The notes under the pieces were generated by a model. That model was not told where the DNA came from, made no database searches, and saw only the letters and a list, made by a program, of their open reading frames with translations. 64,000 nt of DNA, taken from contig NZ_BMZE01000003.1 of the NCBI RefSeq assembly GCF_014652635.1, forward strand, positions 625,268 to 689,267, read 5' to 3'. Source of the DNA: Devosia pacifica. Its GTDB lineage: Bacteria > Pseudomonadota > Alphaproteobacteria > Rhizobiales > Devosiaceae. Shown here in pieces: positions 33,843-41,138 of this stretch. The stretch's first letter is position 1; each line of letters opens with the position of its first letter. Both the position numbers and the translations under genes were made by a program.

Positions 33843-35273
33843 TTAGTTTCTGAACAACGCCAGCCGTTCACCTTCGATAAATGTGGAGAGGTCGATCAAA
33901 GTTTCCGTCGTCTGCGGGTCGGCAATTGCAGGGATCAGCCGGCTGAGCCAATCGCGGATCTCATCCAGGTATCGCGGAACCTCTGCGACGTTCGGCTCGA
34001 GAGGCGGCACCGGCGCGGCTGGAGGATCGTGTCGTGGGCGCTCCCCCGCTGAAAGCGATCGCAACAGGAGCGACCAGCGCGCATAGTCTACCCCCGCCTG
34101 AACGAAAGGCGGGTGGTTGTTATCTGCCCGGTCTTGCAGCAAGATGGCGCGCAGCAATTGGGCCATGTCGAGGCTGAGGCGCTTCAGCTGTCGCCTAACC
34201 ACGTCCGGTTCGAGGTGCCCCATATACGCTCCCACCATCTCGTCCGCATAACACACCGGTGAACTCACGACTGTCTTTCCGGGAGTGGCACCGCCGACCA
34301 GAAGCAGGGCCTCGGCTTCGGCAAGGATCGTTTTCAAGCGATCGGCAGCTCGTGGAATGAAGGCGACGGCGTCAACACCTGTCCCTGCGTAAAGAGCCAT
34401 GGCACCAAGATCGCCAGTTGTCGTTCGCAAGGGCGAGTCGGTGCTGAACAGGTAGATCGGGCGACCGTCCTCTTCGCAGATCACCTCCTGAGGCCTCCCG
34501 TGCGGCAGACCTCTGACGCCGCTGGTTACATCCGACTTGAGAACTCTAACCATGGCGTCAGCGGGCCAGTTTATGTGAAAAACGTCGGTCACTACCGTGT
34601 CCTCGGCAACGGCATTCAGCAGCCGCTCCTTGTGAAAGGCGTGCGCAAATGATTCTTCTGTCGCAAGAAACGCCGTACCCAGCACGATCCCCTCGGCGCC
34701 GAGCGCCAACGCCGTCACCAGGTCGCTGCCCCGTCCCATGCCGCCTGCGGCCAGAACTGGGATATTGAGAGCGTTGGTCACTTCGGGAAGGAGCCTTGCC
34801 AGCGCGGTAGTGCCACGAACGTGACCACCCGCCTCGCGGCCCTGTGCGATGACCAGATCGACGCCCGCGCGTTCAGCCAGCAGCGCTTCGTCTGCCGACC
34901 CCACCTGCTGAACCACGACGATACCCGCGGCGCGGAGCCGCCCGACGATCTTTTCGTCGATATCCCAGAACAGCCCGACTACCGGCACTGAACAGTCGAT
35001 ACAAACGCCAATCTGGCGCTCGAGCAAGTCGGCATCGGTCGCTGCGGGAATGATATTGACGCCGAAATTGTCACAGCCGAGTGCACGAAGCCGCTCGATT
35101 TCACTGATCATTATGGCTGGCGATTCCCGCACCATGCCGAGAAAGCCAAAGCCCCCGGCTCTGGAAACCGCCCCGACGAGCTGGGATCTGGACACGCCTC
35201 CCATTCCGGCAAGAACGATCGGCGTTTCACAGCCAAGCAGATGGCAGGCGGCAGTATGCGGAAGTTGCGACAT
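33843..35273 (-). CDS. Nitronate monooxygenase/2-nitropropane dioxygenase-like FMN protein with C-terminal extension
   Basis: 476 residues. Residues 1-320 are an FMN-binding TIM barrel of the NMO family: PIVLAGMGGVSRSQLVGAVS, FGVNIIP, DLVIAQGREAGGHVRG (FMN phosphate region) and VLAAGGMGRGSDLVTALALG. The remaining 150 residues (SPVCYADEMVGAYMGHLEP, then VPRYLDEIRDWLSRL) form an additional helical domain. I recognise this only as a common companion in large NMO-like proteins, possibly DUF6306. The family oxidises nitronates such as propionate 3-nitronate. The start has the usual SQLPHTAACHLLG lead-in. Adjacent gdhA suggests nitrogen metabolism, loosely. Confidence 0.8.
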   Translation of the reverse strand: MSQLPHTAACHLLGCETPIVLAGMGGVSRSQLVGAVSRAGGFGFLGMVRESPAIMISEIERLRALGCDNFGVNIIPAATDADLLERQIGVCIDCSVPVVGLFWDIDEKIVGRLRAAGIVVVQQVGSADEALLAERAGVDLVIAQGREAGGHVRGTTALARLLPEVTNALNIPVLAAGGMGRGSDLVTALALGAEGIVLGTAFLATEESFAHAFHKERLLNAVAEDTVVTDVFHINWPADAMVRVLKSDVTSGVRGLPHGRPQEVICEEDGRPIYLFSTDSPLRTTTGDLGAMALYAGTGVDAVAFIPRAADRLKTILAEAEALLLVGGATPGKTVVSSPVCYADEMVGAYMGHLEPDVVRRQLKRLSLDMAQLLRAILLQDRADNNHPPFVQAGVDYARWSLLLRSLSAGERPRHDPPAAPVPPLEPNVAEVPRYLDEIRDWLSRLIPAIADPQTTETLIDLSTFIEGERLALFRN

Positions 35274-35479
35274 CAGGATCTCTCCATTGTCAGATAATCA
35301 GCCTTACGCCGACACAGTTATCCGTTGGGTTCACCTGCAGCGTAGAGCACTGCACCGAGTAAAATCGACTCTCTGCGACCTTCGACCATAGCCTGTGAGG
35401 CCCGATCCAAGTGTAGGTATTTCCACATCTGGAGATTCCTGTTCCAACGCATCCGATATCAAGCGATTGCGAGACGCCA

Positions 35480-35857
35480 ATGAAAACATTCGGCACACAC
35501 CCACCATCCAGCGGCACCGCCATCAAACGCGGACTCGTTGGCCGCTGCCCCAATTGCGGCCAAGGCAAGCTCTATCGCCGCTACCTCGATCCCGTCGAAA
35601 CCTGCGACGTCTGCGGTGAGCAACTCGGCGGCCGATACCAGGTCGGTTTGCTGCTGCCCCTCATCGTCATCACGGTGGTGGGTCATATTCTGGTCTTCGG
35701 GCTTCTTGAGCTCTCGCGTCATGAGGTCAACCCGCTGATGTCGTTGATCATTCTCGTGCCTGTGACACTGATCGCCTCATTGCTTCTGCTTCCACCAGTC
35801 AAGGGCCTGCTTATAGGCCTGCTCTGGTCACGCGACCTCAGCGACGAACAGCGCTAG
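35480..35857 (+). CDS. DUF983 small membrane protein with zinc-ribbon
   Basis: 125 residues. The N-terminus has two CxxC pairs (GRCPNCGQGKLYRRYL and CDVCGEQLGG), characteristic of DUF983, then two membrane helices (VGLLLPLIVITVVGHILVFG and LIILVPVTLIASLLLLPPVK). In alphaproteobacteria DUF983 genes often sit near cytochrome oxidase assembly genes, but none is present here. The function is unknown. Its start ATG matches the family opening. It is convergent with the Rrf2 gene at 35885, only 27 bases away. Confidence 0.85.
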   Translation: MKTFGTHPPSSGTAIKRGLVGRCPNCGQGKLYRRYLDPVETCDVCGEQLGGRYQVGLLLPLIVITVVGHILVFGLLELSRHEVNPLMSLIILVPVTLIASLLLLPPVKGLLIGLLWSRDLSDEQR

Positions 35858-35884
35858 CTGATCGCCCGCAAATTGAGGCGAACC

Positions 35885-36328
35885 TCAAGGTGGCTGGGTT
35901 TGAGCCGAACTAACCCCTGTGAGCAGCGCCAGGACATTGGTGCGATCATTGTGCAAGTCCGCGAGCGAGCAGGCATCGAGAACAGCCAGAAATGCACTGG
36001 TCGCCTGGCCGAGCAAGCCCCGCAATCCGCAGAGCGGTGAGATGATGCACGACGCACAGTCGACCAGTGTGAACCCGTCTTCCATCTCTCTTACGATTGC
36101 GCCGACTGTTATCTCGGAGGCCGGCCGCGCCAGCCGCAGGCCACCATTGCGGCCTCTCACGCTCGCCACGAAGCCGGCCTTGCCCAGTCCATGCGCCACC
36201 TTCATCAGGTGATTGTGCGAAATGCCATATGCGCGAGCGATCTCGGAAATCGAGCACAGGCGATCCGGATGCTCGGCGAGATAAATCGCGACGCGTAGCG
36301 CGTAGTCGGTTTGCAAGGTCAGGCGCAT
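35885..36328 (-). CDS. Rrf2-family regulator, NsrR-like nitric-oxide sensor
   Basis: 147 residues starting MRLTLQTDYALRVAIYLAEH, the classical NsrR opening, followed by the winged helix (SISEIARAYGISHNHLMKVA, then VRGRNGGLRLARPASEITVG). Three cysteines, DCASCIISPLCGL at about residues 93-105, lie where NsrR binds its iron-sulfur cluster, with a C-x2-C-x5-C spacing. NsrR represses NO-detoxification genes until NO damages the cluster. It is divergent from a truncated hemoglobin gene, the expected target. ATG 36328 is preferred over upstream codons because the family begins exactly there. Confidence 0.85.
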   Translation of the reverse strand: MRLTLQTDYALRVAIYLAEHPDRLCSISEIARAYGISHNHLMKVAHGLGKAGFVASVRGRNGGLRLARPASEITVGAIVREMEDGFTLVDCASCIISPLCGLRGLLGQATSAFLAVLDACSLADLHNDRTNVLALLTGVSSAQTQPP

Positions 36329-36355
36329 AAGGCCACTCCAAAATGTCGCAGCCAT

Positions 36356-36420
36356 AATACATGTATTTCTCGTTGCATCTATGGCAAGCCTAATTCATGT
36401 ATCAACTGTACATGTTTGGA
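36356..36420. promoter_or_regulatory. CATGTAT dyads between the NsrR-like and globin genes
   Basis: AATACATGTATT at 36356-36367 is a perfect 12-base palindrome. Related ATTCATGTAT (about 36392-36401) and TGTACATGTTT (about 36407-36417) follow. ATGTATTT plus TTGCATCT within 36360-36382 resembles the two halves of an NsrR site (ATGCATTT...AAATGCAT) with slightly wrong spacing. Placement between the divergent repressor and globin genes supports regulation by the repressor; the binding is inferred. Confidence 0.55.
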
Positions 36421-36428
36421 GAGCCGCC

Positions 36429-36836
36429 ATGGCTGTGCTGGACGAAACGCTGCTGAAAATCCAGCTGGAGAGCTTCTACGAGGCGGTCCGGGCCGATGCG
36501 CTGCTCGGGCCGATCTTCGAGGAAGAAGTCGCCGACTGGGACGCGCATACCGAGCGGCTTGTCGCCTTCTGGTCGTCCATCATGCTGAAAAGCGGGCGCT
36601 ACAAAGGCAATCCTTTCGCCGCCCACACGCCGTTTGCATCCAGCCTGACTCCACAGCACTTCCAGCATTGGCTTCATCTCTGGTCGCAGACAGCGAAAGC
36701 GGTCTGTCCCCCAGCGATTGCCGAGCAACTGGATTTCAAGGCGCAACGCATCGCAGCGAGCCTCGAGGCGGGACTTCTGTTCCGCTGCGACGCCGCCTCG
36801 GAACATGTCGAACCTCTCACCCAAACCGGTCAATAA
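36429..36836 (+). CDS. Group III truncated hemoglobin
   Basis: 135 residues. The helix B/CD region FYEAVRADALLGPIFEEEVA matches group III (trHbP) globins, followed by DWDAHTERLVAFWSSIMLKS and a proximal histidine candidate in FQHWLHLWSQTAKAV. This group is linked to nitric oxide or oxygen chemistry in aerobic and microaerobic bacteria. ATG 36429 has GGAGAGCC ahead; the frame is open back to ATG 36381, inside the regulatory region. The divergent NsrR-like repressor makes an NO-induced dioxygenase or scavenger the best guess. Confidence 0.85.
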   Translation: MAVLDETLLKIQLESFYEAVRADALLGPIFEEEVADWDAHTERLVAFWSSIMLKSGRYKGNPFAAHTPFASSLTPQHFQHWLHLWSQTAKAVCPPAIAEQLDFKAQRIAASLEAGLLFRCDAASEHVEPLTQTGQ

Positions 36837-36953
36837 AGGCCAAACAACAAACGCACCCTCAGCGCTTCGATCCTGCCGAGAGCGCACCGCTGGATACCAG
36901 CAGTCCTCGCGGGAGCAAGCCTTGGCCTTTGGCCGAGTTCGGCATATGCGCAC

Positions 36954-38261
36954 GTGAAGTGGTTCGCCCCCTATATCGTCGAAGCATCGCCGGCCCCCAT
37001 CGGGCAGACGCTCGCCAACGCATGGTTCTGGCTCGCGATCGGGCTGGTGATGGTCTTTTTCATGGCAACGCGTGCTGTCGAGACGCAGAAGCTTGGCGTT
37101 GCCACGCTGGCCGCCATGGATCGGGCGACGCAGCCGCTTTGGACGCGGCTCGATGACTTCATGCGCGCAGTCATCGGCGGCTTTTTCGTCGCGATCTTCG
37201 CGGTCGGCGGTGTCTATCTGACACCCGATCTGCAGACGCCCGCCGAATGGGTATCGTGGCTGCAATTGCTGATCGCATTCGGCGTGTTCTCACGCCGCAC
37301 CATGCCGCTGTCAGCGGCGGGCATCATCCTGTTGTGGGTGTTGGCGCTGCGCGACTGCGATCTGTTCCACCTGCTCGACTATCTCGCCCTCGGGGTCGCG
37401 GTCGCCGCCTATCTGGTGCTGGCCGCTTCGAACAACGAAGAGTGGCGCCGGCATCGCTTCGAGGTCCTGCGCTGGGGCGTCGCGATCGCACTGATGTGGT
37501 CGAGCTTCGAAAAGTTCGCCTATCCCGAGTGGTTCTATCCGCTGGTTGACGAAAAGCCGTTCCTGACCTTTGGAATGCCGCGGGACGTCTTCATACCGAT
37601 GGCCGGTGTCGCCGAGTTCACGATGGGTTTCGGCCTGCTGTGGACCCCTCTGGTGCGCCGGCTGTCGGCCGTGGCGCTGTTCATCATCTTCAACGCCGCC
37701 GTTTATCCGTTCGGGCGTATCGATCTCGTTGGCCACGCCCTGATCATGGCCATCATTATAGCCATCGCCGCGGACCAGACCCGCGAGTTGCACTTCCTGC
37801 CTGCGGTACGGCGGGCAATCAGCGCGGTTCCCGCAGCGCTCGCCGTTGCCCTCGTCATTGTCGCGGGCAGCTATTGGGGCCTGCACCTGGCATTCTACGG
37901 GCCGGACAACCAGCCCGAGATTGCCACCGCAGATGCGATGAGCACGCATGTCCCGAACGCGGAGAACCCACATGGCCAGCCGGAGGATGCTGTCGGCGCG
38001 AGCCCCGGTGCGGCGGCCGCCTACATGCAAACCATGGACACGATGCACGGACCCATGATGGAGGGCATGCAGAACCCGGATCCCGACATTGCTTTCCTTG
38101 AGGGCATGATTCCACATCATCAGGGCGCAATCGACATGTCGCGGGTTCTAATCGACTACGGTGTCGATCCGCAGCTCCGGGCGTTCGCCGAGCATGTGAT
38201 CGCCGACCAGCAAGCCGAGATCGAACAGATGCAGGCGTGGCTCGGTCAGATGGAGCGGTAG
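36954..38261 (+). CDS. Multi-spanning membrane protein (DoxX-like) with C-terminal DUF305 domain
   Basis: 435 residues from GTG 36954. There are about eight membrane helices, with a DoxX-like stretch (ALMWSSFEKFAYPEWFYPLV), then a His/Met-rich linker (MDTMHGPMMEGMQNPDPDIA) and a DUF305 domain with the hallmark FLEGMIPHHQGAIDMS. DUF305 histidines are thought to bind metals, often copper. In-frame sequence before the GTG reads WIPAVLAGASLGLWPSSAYA, directly followed by HVKWFAPY: a signal peptide with a cleavage site. The real start may therefore be upstream (for example CTG 36873), although no ATG, GTG or TTG exists there after the globin stop at 36834. Confidence 0.75.
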   Translation: MKWFAPYIVEASPAPIGQTLANAWFWLAIGLVMVFFMATRAVETQKLGVATLAAMDRATQPLWTRLDDFMRAVIGGFFVAIFAVGGVYLTPDLQTPAEWVSWLQLLIAFGVFSRRTMPLSAAGIILLWVLALRDCDLFHLLDYLALGVAVAAYLVLAASNNEEWRRHRFEVLRWGVAIALMWSSFEKFAYPEWFYPLVDEKPFLTFGMPRDVFIPMAGVAEFTMGFGLLWTPLVRRLSAVALFIIFNAAVYPFGRIDLVGHALIMAIIIAIAADQTRELHFLPAVRRAISAVPAALAVALVIVAGSYWGLHLAFYGPDNQPEIATADAMSTHVPNAENPHGQPEDAVGASPGAAAAYMQTMDTMHGPMMEGMQNPDPDIAFLEGMIPHHQGAIDMSRVLIDYGVDPQLRAFAEHVIADQQAEIEQMQAWLGQMER

Positions 38262-38364
38262 AAACGTTGCAGGCGCGTGGACGTCCCCCACCTGGGACAT
38301 CCACGCACTACGATTCTGGAACAGCGGCCAAGGTTGCGAGTTCTGCCGCAAAGGGAGGTGAGTC

Positions 38365-38571
38365 ATGGGCAAATTCACTATCGGCGATCGTGTCCGCTGG
38401 AACTCGGAGGCCGGGTGGACGAGCGGCAAGATCATCAAGGTCCACACGACAGACTTCTCCTATAAGGGGAATACACGTCGCGCCTCTCCGGACGATCCGC
38501 AATACGAGATTGCCAGCGACCGCACCGACCACGTGGCGGCTGATAAGGAAGCCGCGCTCAAGAAGGCATGA
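38365..38571 (+). CDS. DUF2945 (hypervirulence-associated Tudor-like) small protein
   Basis: 68 residues beginning MGKFTIGDRVRWNSEAGWTS, the DUF2945/Hva1_TUDOR signature, with TDFSYKGNTRRASPDDPQYE and a lysine/alanine-rich end. The fold is a small beta barrel of unknown function, common in soil alphaproteobacteria and often beside DUF488 or stress genes. AAAGGGAGGTGAG before the ATG is a near-ideal ribosome site. The stop overlaps the DUF488 start (ATGA), so the two are co-translated. Confidence 0.85.
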   Translation: MGKFTIGDRVRWNSEAGWTSGKIIKVHTTDFSYKGNTRRASPDDPQYEIASDRTDHVAADKEAALKKA

Positions 38572-39116
38572 GACAGCCTCGTTTTCCCATCTTCACGATC
38601 GGGCATTCCAGCCACGCGCTTGAAACTTTTGTCGAGATGCTGCGTGCAGCAGGTGTCGGCATGATCATTGACGTTCGCAGCTTTCCACGTTCGCGCACCA
38701 ATCCGCAGTTCAATACCGAAACACTCCCACCCGAGCTCGCACCGGATCAGATCGCCTATGAGCACTTGCCTGACCTCGGCGGGCGCCGAAAAGCCCAGGG
38801 GACAGTGCCTTCCGGCATGAATGGCCTGTGGCACAATCGCAGCTTCCAAAACTATGCCGACTACGCACTGACAGAGCAGTTTCAGGTTGCACTCGATAGG
38901 GTGGTCGGCATGGCCTGCCACCATCGTCTGGCCCTGATGTGTTCGGAGGCCGTCTGGTGGCGCTGCCACCGCCGCATAATCACCGACTACCTCATTGCGC
39001 GCGAGATCGAGGTCCTGCACATCATGAGCGTGTCGAAAACTAGTGCGGCAAGGCTGACGCAGGGTGCCGTGATAGGCAGTGATAAGATGGTCAGATACCC
39101 GCAGCCCGATCAGTAG
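38568..39116 (+). CDS. DUF488 family protein
   Basis: 182 residues with the DUF488 pattern: FTIGHSSHALETFVEMLRAA at residues 8-27, IIDVRSFPRSRTNPQFN, YEHLPDLGGRRK, and a Cys/His-containing LMCSEAVWWRCHRRIITDYL near residues 124-143. Function is unknown; the family has conserved polar residues suggesting an enzyme or nucleic-acid-binding role. It starts within the stop of the DUF2945 gene. No partner restriction or phage genes are visible. Confidence 0.85.
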   Translation: MRQPRFPIFTIGHSSHALETFVEMLRAAGVGMIIDVRSFPRSRTNPQFNTETLPPELAPDQIAYEHLPDLGGRRKAQGTVPSGMNGLWHNRSFQNYADYALTEQFQVALDRVVGMACHHRLALMCSEAVWWRCHRRIITDYLIAREIEVLHIMSVSKTSAARLTQGAVIGSDKMVRYPQPDQ

Positions 39117-39219
39117 CGTCAGTAATCGTCTGCTGCAGCTACCGAACCTTCCCCATGTCCGAAAGGAACACTGTCAGCAATCCGACCAATGGCAGGAACG
39201 AGCGTAGCCAAACACGTGC

Positions 39220-39350
39220 TCAATGCTGGTGACGTCCGCCAGCGCGGCTGCCGCCGGCACCGAACGCGAATCCGAAGAAGATGCCGGCGACCCGATCCGC
39301 TCCTGCATCATTTGTTGGGGGATATTGCCGAGAACACCGAGGAGCCGGCC
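39220..39350 (-). pseudogene. Relic of an MFS transporter (fosmidomycin-resistance Fsr-like) 3' region
   Basis: On the minus strand three frames carry consecutive pieces of an Fsr-type MFS protein: LLGVLGNIPQQMMQE, then RVAGIFFGFAFGAGG, then AAALADVTSIE. At least two frameshifts separate them, so the gene is dead. The middle part closely resembles the fragment at 50502-50615. The rest of the 452-base gap (39117-39568) has no supported gene. Confidence 0.6.
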
Positions 39351-39372
39351 GGTCTTCCGATCGCCGCGCTTG

Positions 39373-39389
39373 TCTCGTTTTTAACGAGA
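39373..39389. terminator. Short perfect hairpin TCTCGTT-TTT-AACGAGA
   Basis: Seven-base arms with a three-base loop in the gap after the DUF488 gene. The T-rich centre and position are compatible with a weak terminator, but the distance to the DUF488 stop (over 250 bases) leaves its role open. Confidence 0.35.
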
Positions 39390-39568
39390 GGTTTCGGATG
39401 AAGATTTCCATTGATCAGAAGCATGGCCGAGGACGGAGGTTTTGGTCGGTCGAGTGGAAGTCCACCCCTCTACGGCAATCGATAAATGGCCTACTGTCGA
39501 GGCGTTCGTCGGCGGATAACGTTGCACCGGAGGCGATTAGATCTTGAAGTCTTACGGCGGAGCAGTCG

Positions 39569-40102
39569 ATGCACAGCGCGAAGCCCAGTCGGTTGTTGCC
39601 GGAACGAGAACTTCCACCATACGCCTACTTGCCCGGGCGCTTCCCTCACCCTGTCCGTGACCCGTCAGGACACAGCTTCGGCAGCGAGCATAGTGCGGAA
39701 GTCACCTCGGCATCTGAGGAGTTCGTGTGGGGAGCAGACCTGTTCAATCAGGGATTTTACTGGGAGGCTCATGAGGCTTGGGAGCTTCTATGGCAGCAAG
39801 CGGGCAAGGCGACAGCCGGGCGCCTCTTCTACAAAGCCTTGATCCTGCTAGCTGCAGCTGGGGTAAAGTTACGCGAAGGTAAACCTGTTCCGGCAGCCCG
39901 TCATTATCGGAGGGCAGCCGCCCATTTGCGGACGCTACAAGAACGATGCGCGCATGACTACGAAACGGGCCTGACCCTTACTGTTACTGAGCTGTTGGCA
40001 GAAATTGGCCAGATCAGTCAAGGTGGGGCAGCGGTTCCCTCGGATGAGCCGCAACCAATATTCTCGTTCATTCTGTCTCCTAGCGCCCGAAGGCCTGCCT
40101 AG
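39569..40102 (+). CDS. DUF309 domain protein
   Basis: 177 residues. The core FNQGFYWEAHEAWELLWQQA, then GRLFYKALILLAAAGVKLRE and PAARHYRRAAAHLRTL, matches DUF309, a helical domain of unknown function with a conserved H-E-xW-E motif that looks catalytic or metal-binding. The N-terminal 45 residues (LPPYAYLPGRFPHPVRDPSG) are a common lead-in for this family in proteobacteria. GGAG precedes the ATG by about eight bases. It is a single gene between relics. Confidence 0.8.
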   Translation: MHSAKPSRLLPERELPPYAYLPGRFPHPVRDPSGHSFGSEHSAEVTSASEEFVWGADLFNQGFYWEAHEAWELLWQQAGKATAGRLFYKALILLAAAGVKLREGKPVPAARHYRRAAAHLRTLQERCAHDYETGLTLTVTELLAEIGQISQGGAAVPSDEPQPIFSFILSPSARRPA

Positions 40103-40315
40103 AAGCATATGACCTATGAGAACACTCACCCCGCAGGCAGGAGTATGTCCGCGGATCGTGAACTTCCCTATGCGGCGCTTTCGTGACTCGCATGCTCCCA
40201 TGGGCCGCCAACTTCCGCACACTGCCGATTAGCGACTGCCGATCCCATGCCGGCCAGTACGACTTCGGGCGGTTGTCACCAGGAGCGGCCGTCGGTTTCC
40301 TGCGCCGCGGACCGC

Positions 40316-40648
40316 CTACCGTCTTGGCGCAAACAGGATGACGCCCGCAGCAACCATGGCAAGCCCACCACCAACCAGGTCCTAGCGATCTGGGACACGC
40401 CCCTCAGCCGGCCAGAGCCATAGAACGACGCCGCGATGTAGACGCCGCCATGGGCGCGTAGGCCCTTCCAGCGTGGTCTGTGGGTGCCAGGGTCAGCAAC
40501 CAGACGAAGGCGATCAGCGCGGGGATGCCGGCCAGAAGCCATACCGGCGACTGCCTTTGGCGCAACAAGGCCCCAGAAGGAAGCAGCCGAGGATCTCAGC
40601 CAAAGCGGCACCGGCATAGATCAGTCCAGTGGTGAGGACGATCGGCAT
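40316..40648 (-). pseudogene. ynfA: YnfA/UPF0060 family small membrane protein, frameshifted
   Basis: The sequence begins MPIVLTTGLIYAGAALAEIL, then switches frame to QSPVWLLAGIPALIAFVWLL and DHAGRAY, and again to HGGVYIAAS, LVGGGLAMVAAGVILFAPRR, ending at TAG 40316-40318. These are in-order parts of YnfA (about 108 residues, four helices), so several small indels have broken it. It starts two bases after the merR stop, showing an original merR-ynfA operon. The membrane family is SMR-like with no certain substrate. Confidence 0.75.
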
Positions 40649-40650
40649 GA

Positions 40651-41067
40651 TCAGTGTTCCGCGCTGCAGTGGCTGTGATCGGCCAGTGCTTCGATGATCC
40701 GACAGTCGCAAATCCTGCCGTGGCCGCACTCATCGACCATCCGGGTCAGTTCACCCTTGAGCGCCGTCAGGCTTGCGATGCGTCGGTCGATTTCCAACAG
40801 GTGGCTGCGCGCGATGCTGTCGACCTGATGGCACGATGCCTGGGGTGCGGCGGTCATGGCGAGTAGCGCCCGGATGTCCTCGACCTCGAACCCCAGCTCG
40901 CGGGAATGCCGGATGAAGTTCAGCCGATCGGCCTCCGCCTTCCCGTAACGGCGCTGATTGCTTTCCGTTCGTGACGGTTCCGGCATCAAACCAATCTGTT
41001 CATAGAACCTGATCGTCGGCACCTTGACCCCGGTGCGCTTCGACAATTCGCCGATCGGGAAATTCAT
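40651..41067 (-). CDS. MerR-family heavy-metal regulator (ZntR/CadR/PbrR-like)
   Basis: 138 residues. The MerR helix-turn-helix is FPIGELSKRTGVKVPTIRFY, followed by EQIGLMPEPSRTESNQRRYG and a long dimerisation helix. Metal-binding cysteines are C at about residue 79 (ASCHQVDS), then ECGHGRICDCRII and HSHC at the C-terminus. This arrangement fits Zn/Cd/Pb sensors rather than CueR. It is divergent from the P-type ATPase gene, with the operator listed at 41080-41110, and shares its design with the MerR at 53715. Confidence 0.85.
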   Translation of the reverse strand: MNFPIGELSKRTGVKVPTIRFYEQIGLMPEPSRTESNQRRYGKAEADRLNFIRHSRELGFEVEDIRALLAMTAAPQASCHQVDSIARSHLLEIDRRIASLTALKGELTRMVDECGHGRICDCRIIEALADHSHCSAEH

Positions 41068-41079
41068 TCAGAATACCTC

Positions 41080-41110
41080 TTGATGCTCTAGCGGCTAGAG
41101 GGATTAGCAT
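41080..41110 (+). promoter_or_regulatory. MerR-type promoter with 19-bp spacer and CTCTAG dyad
   Basis: TTGATG (41080-41085), a 19-base spacer, then TAGCAT (41105-41110). The spacer begins with the inverted repeat CTCTAG-CGG-CTAGAG (41086-41100). A long 19-base spacer with a central dyad is the defining feature of MerR-activated promoters. It points into the ATPase gene and fixes the translation start downstream of it. Confidence 0.8.
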
Positions 41111-41138
41111 CATGCCGAGTTATAAGAAAGGGCCCGCC

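Noticed and set aside
40276-40617. A 113-codon frame read as a complete gene
   Set aside because: Only a piece of the frameshifted ynfA; its neighbours in the other frames continue the same family.
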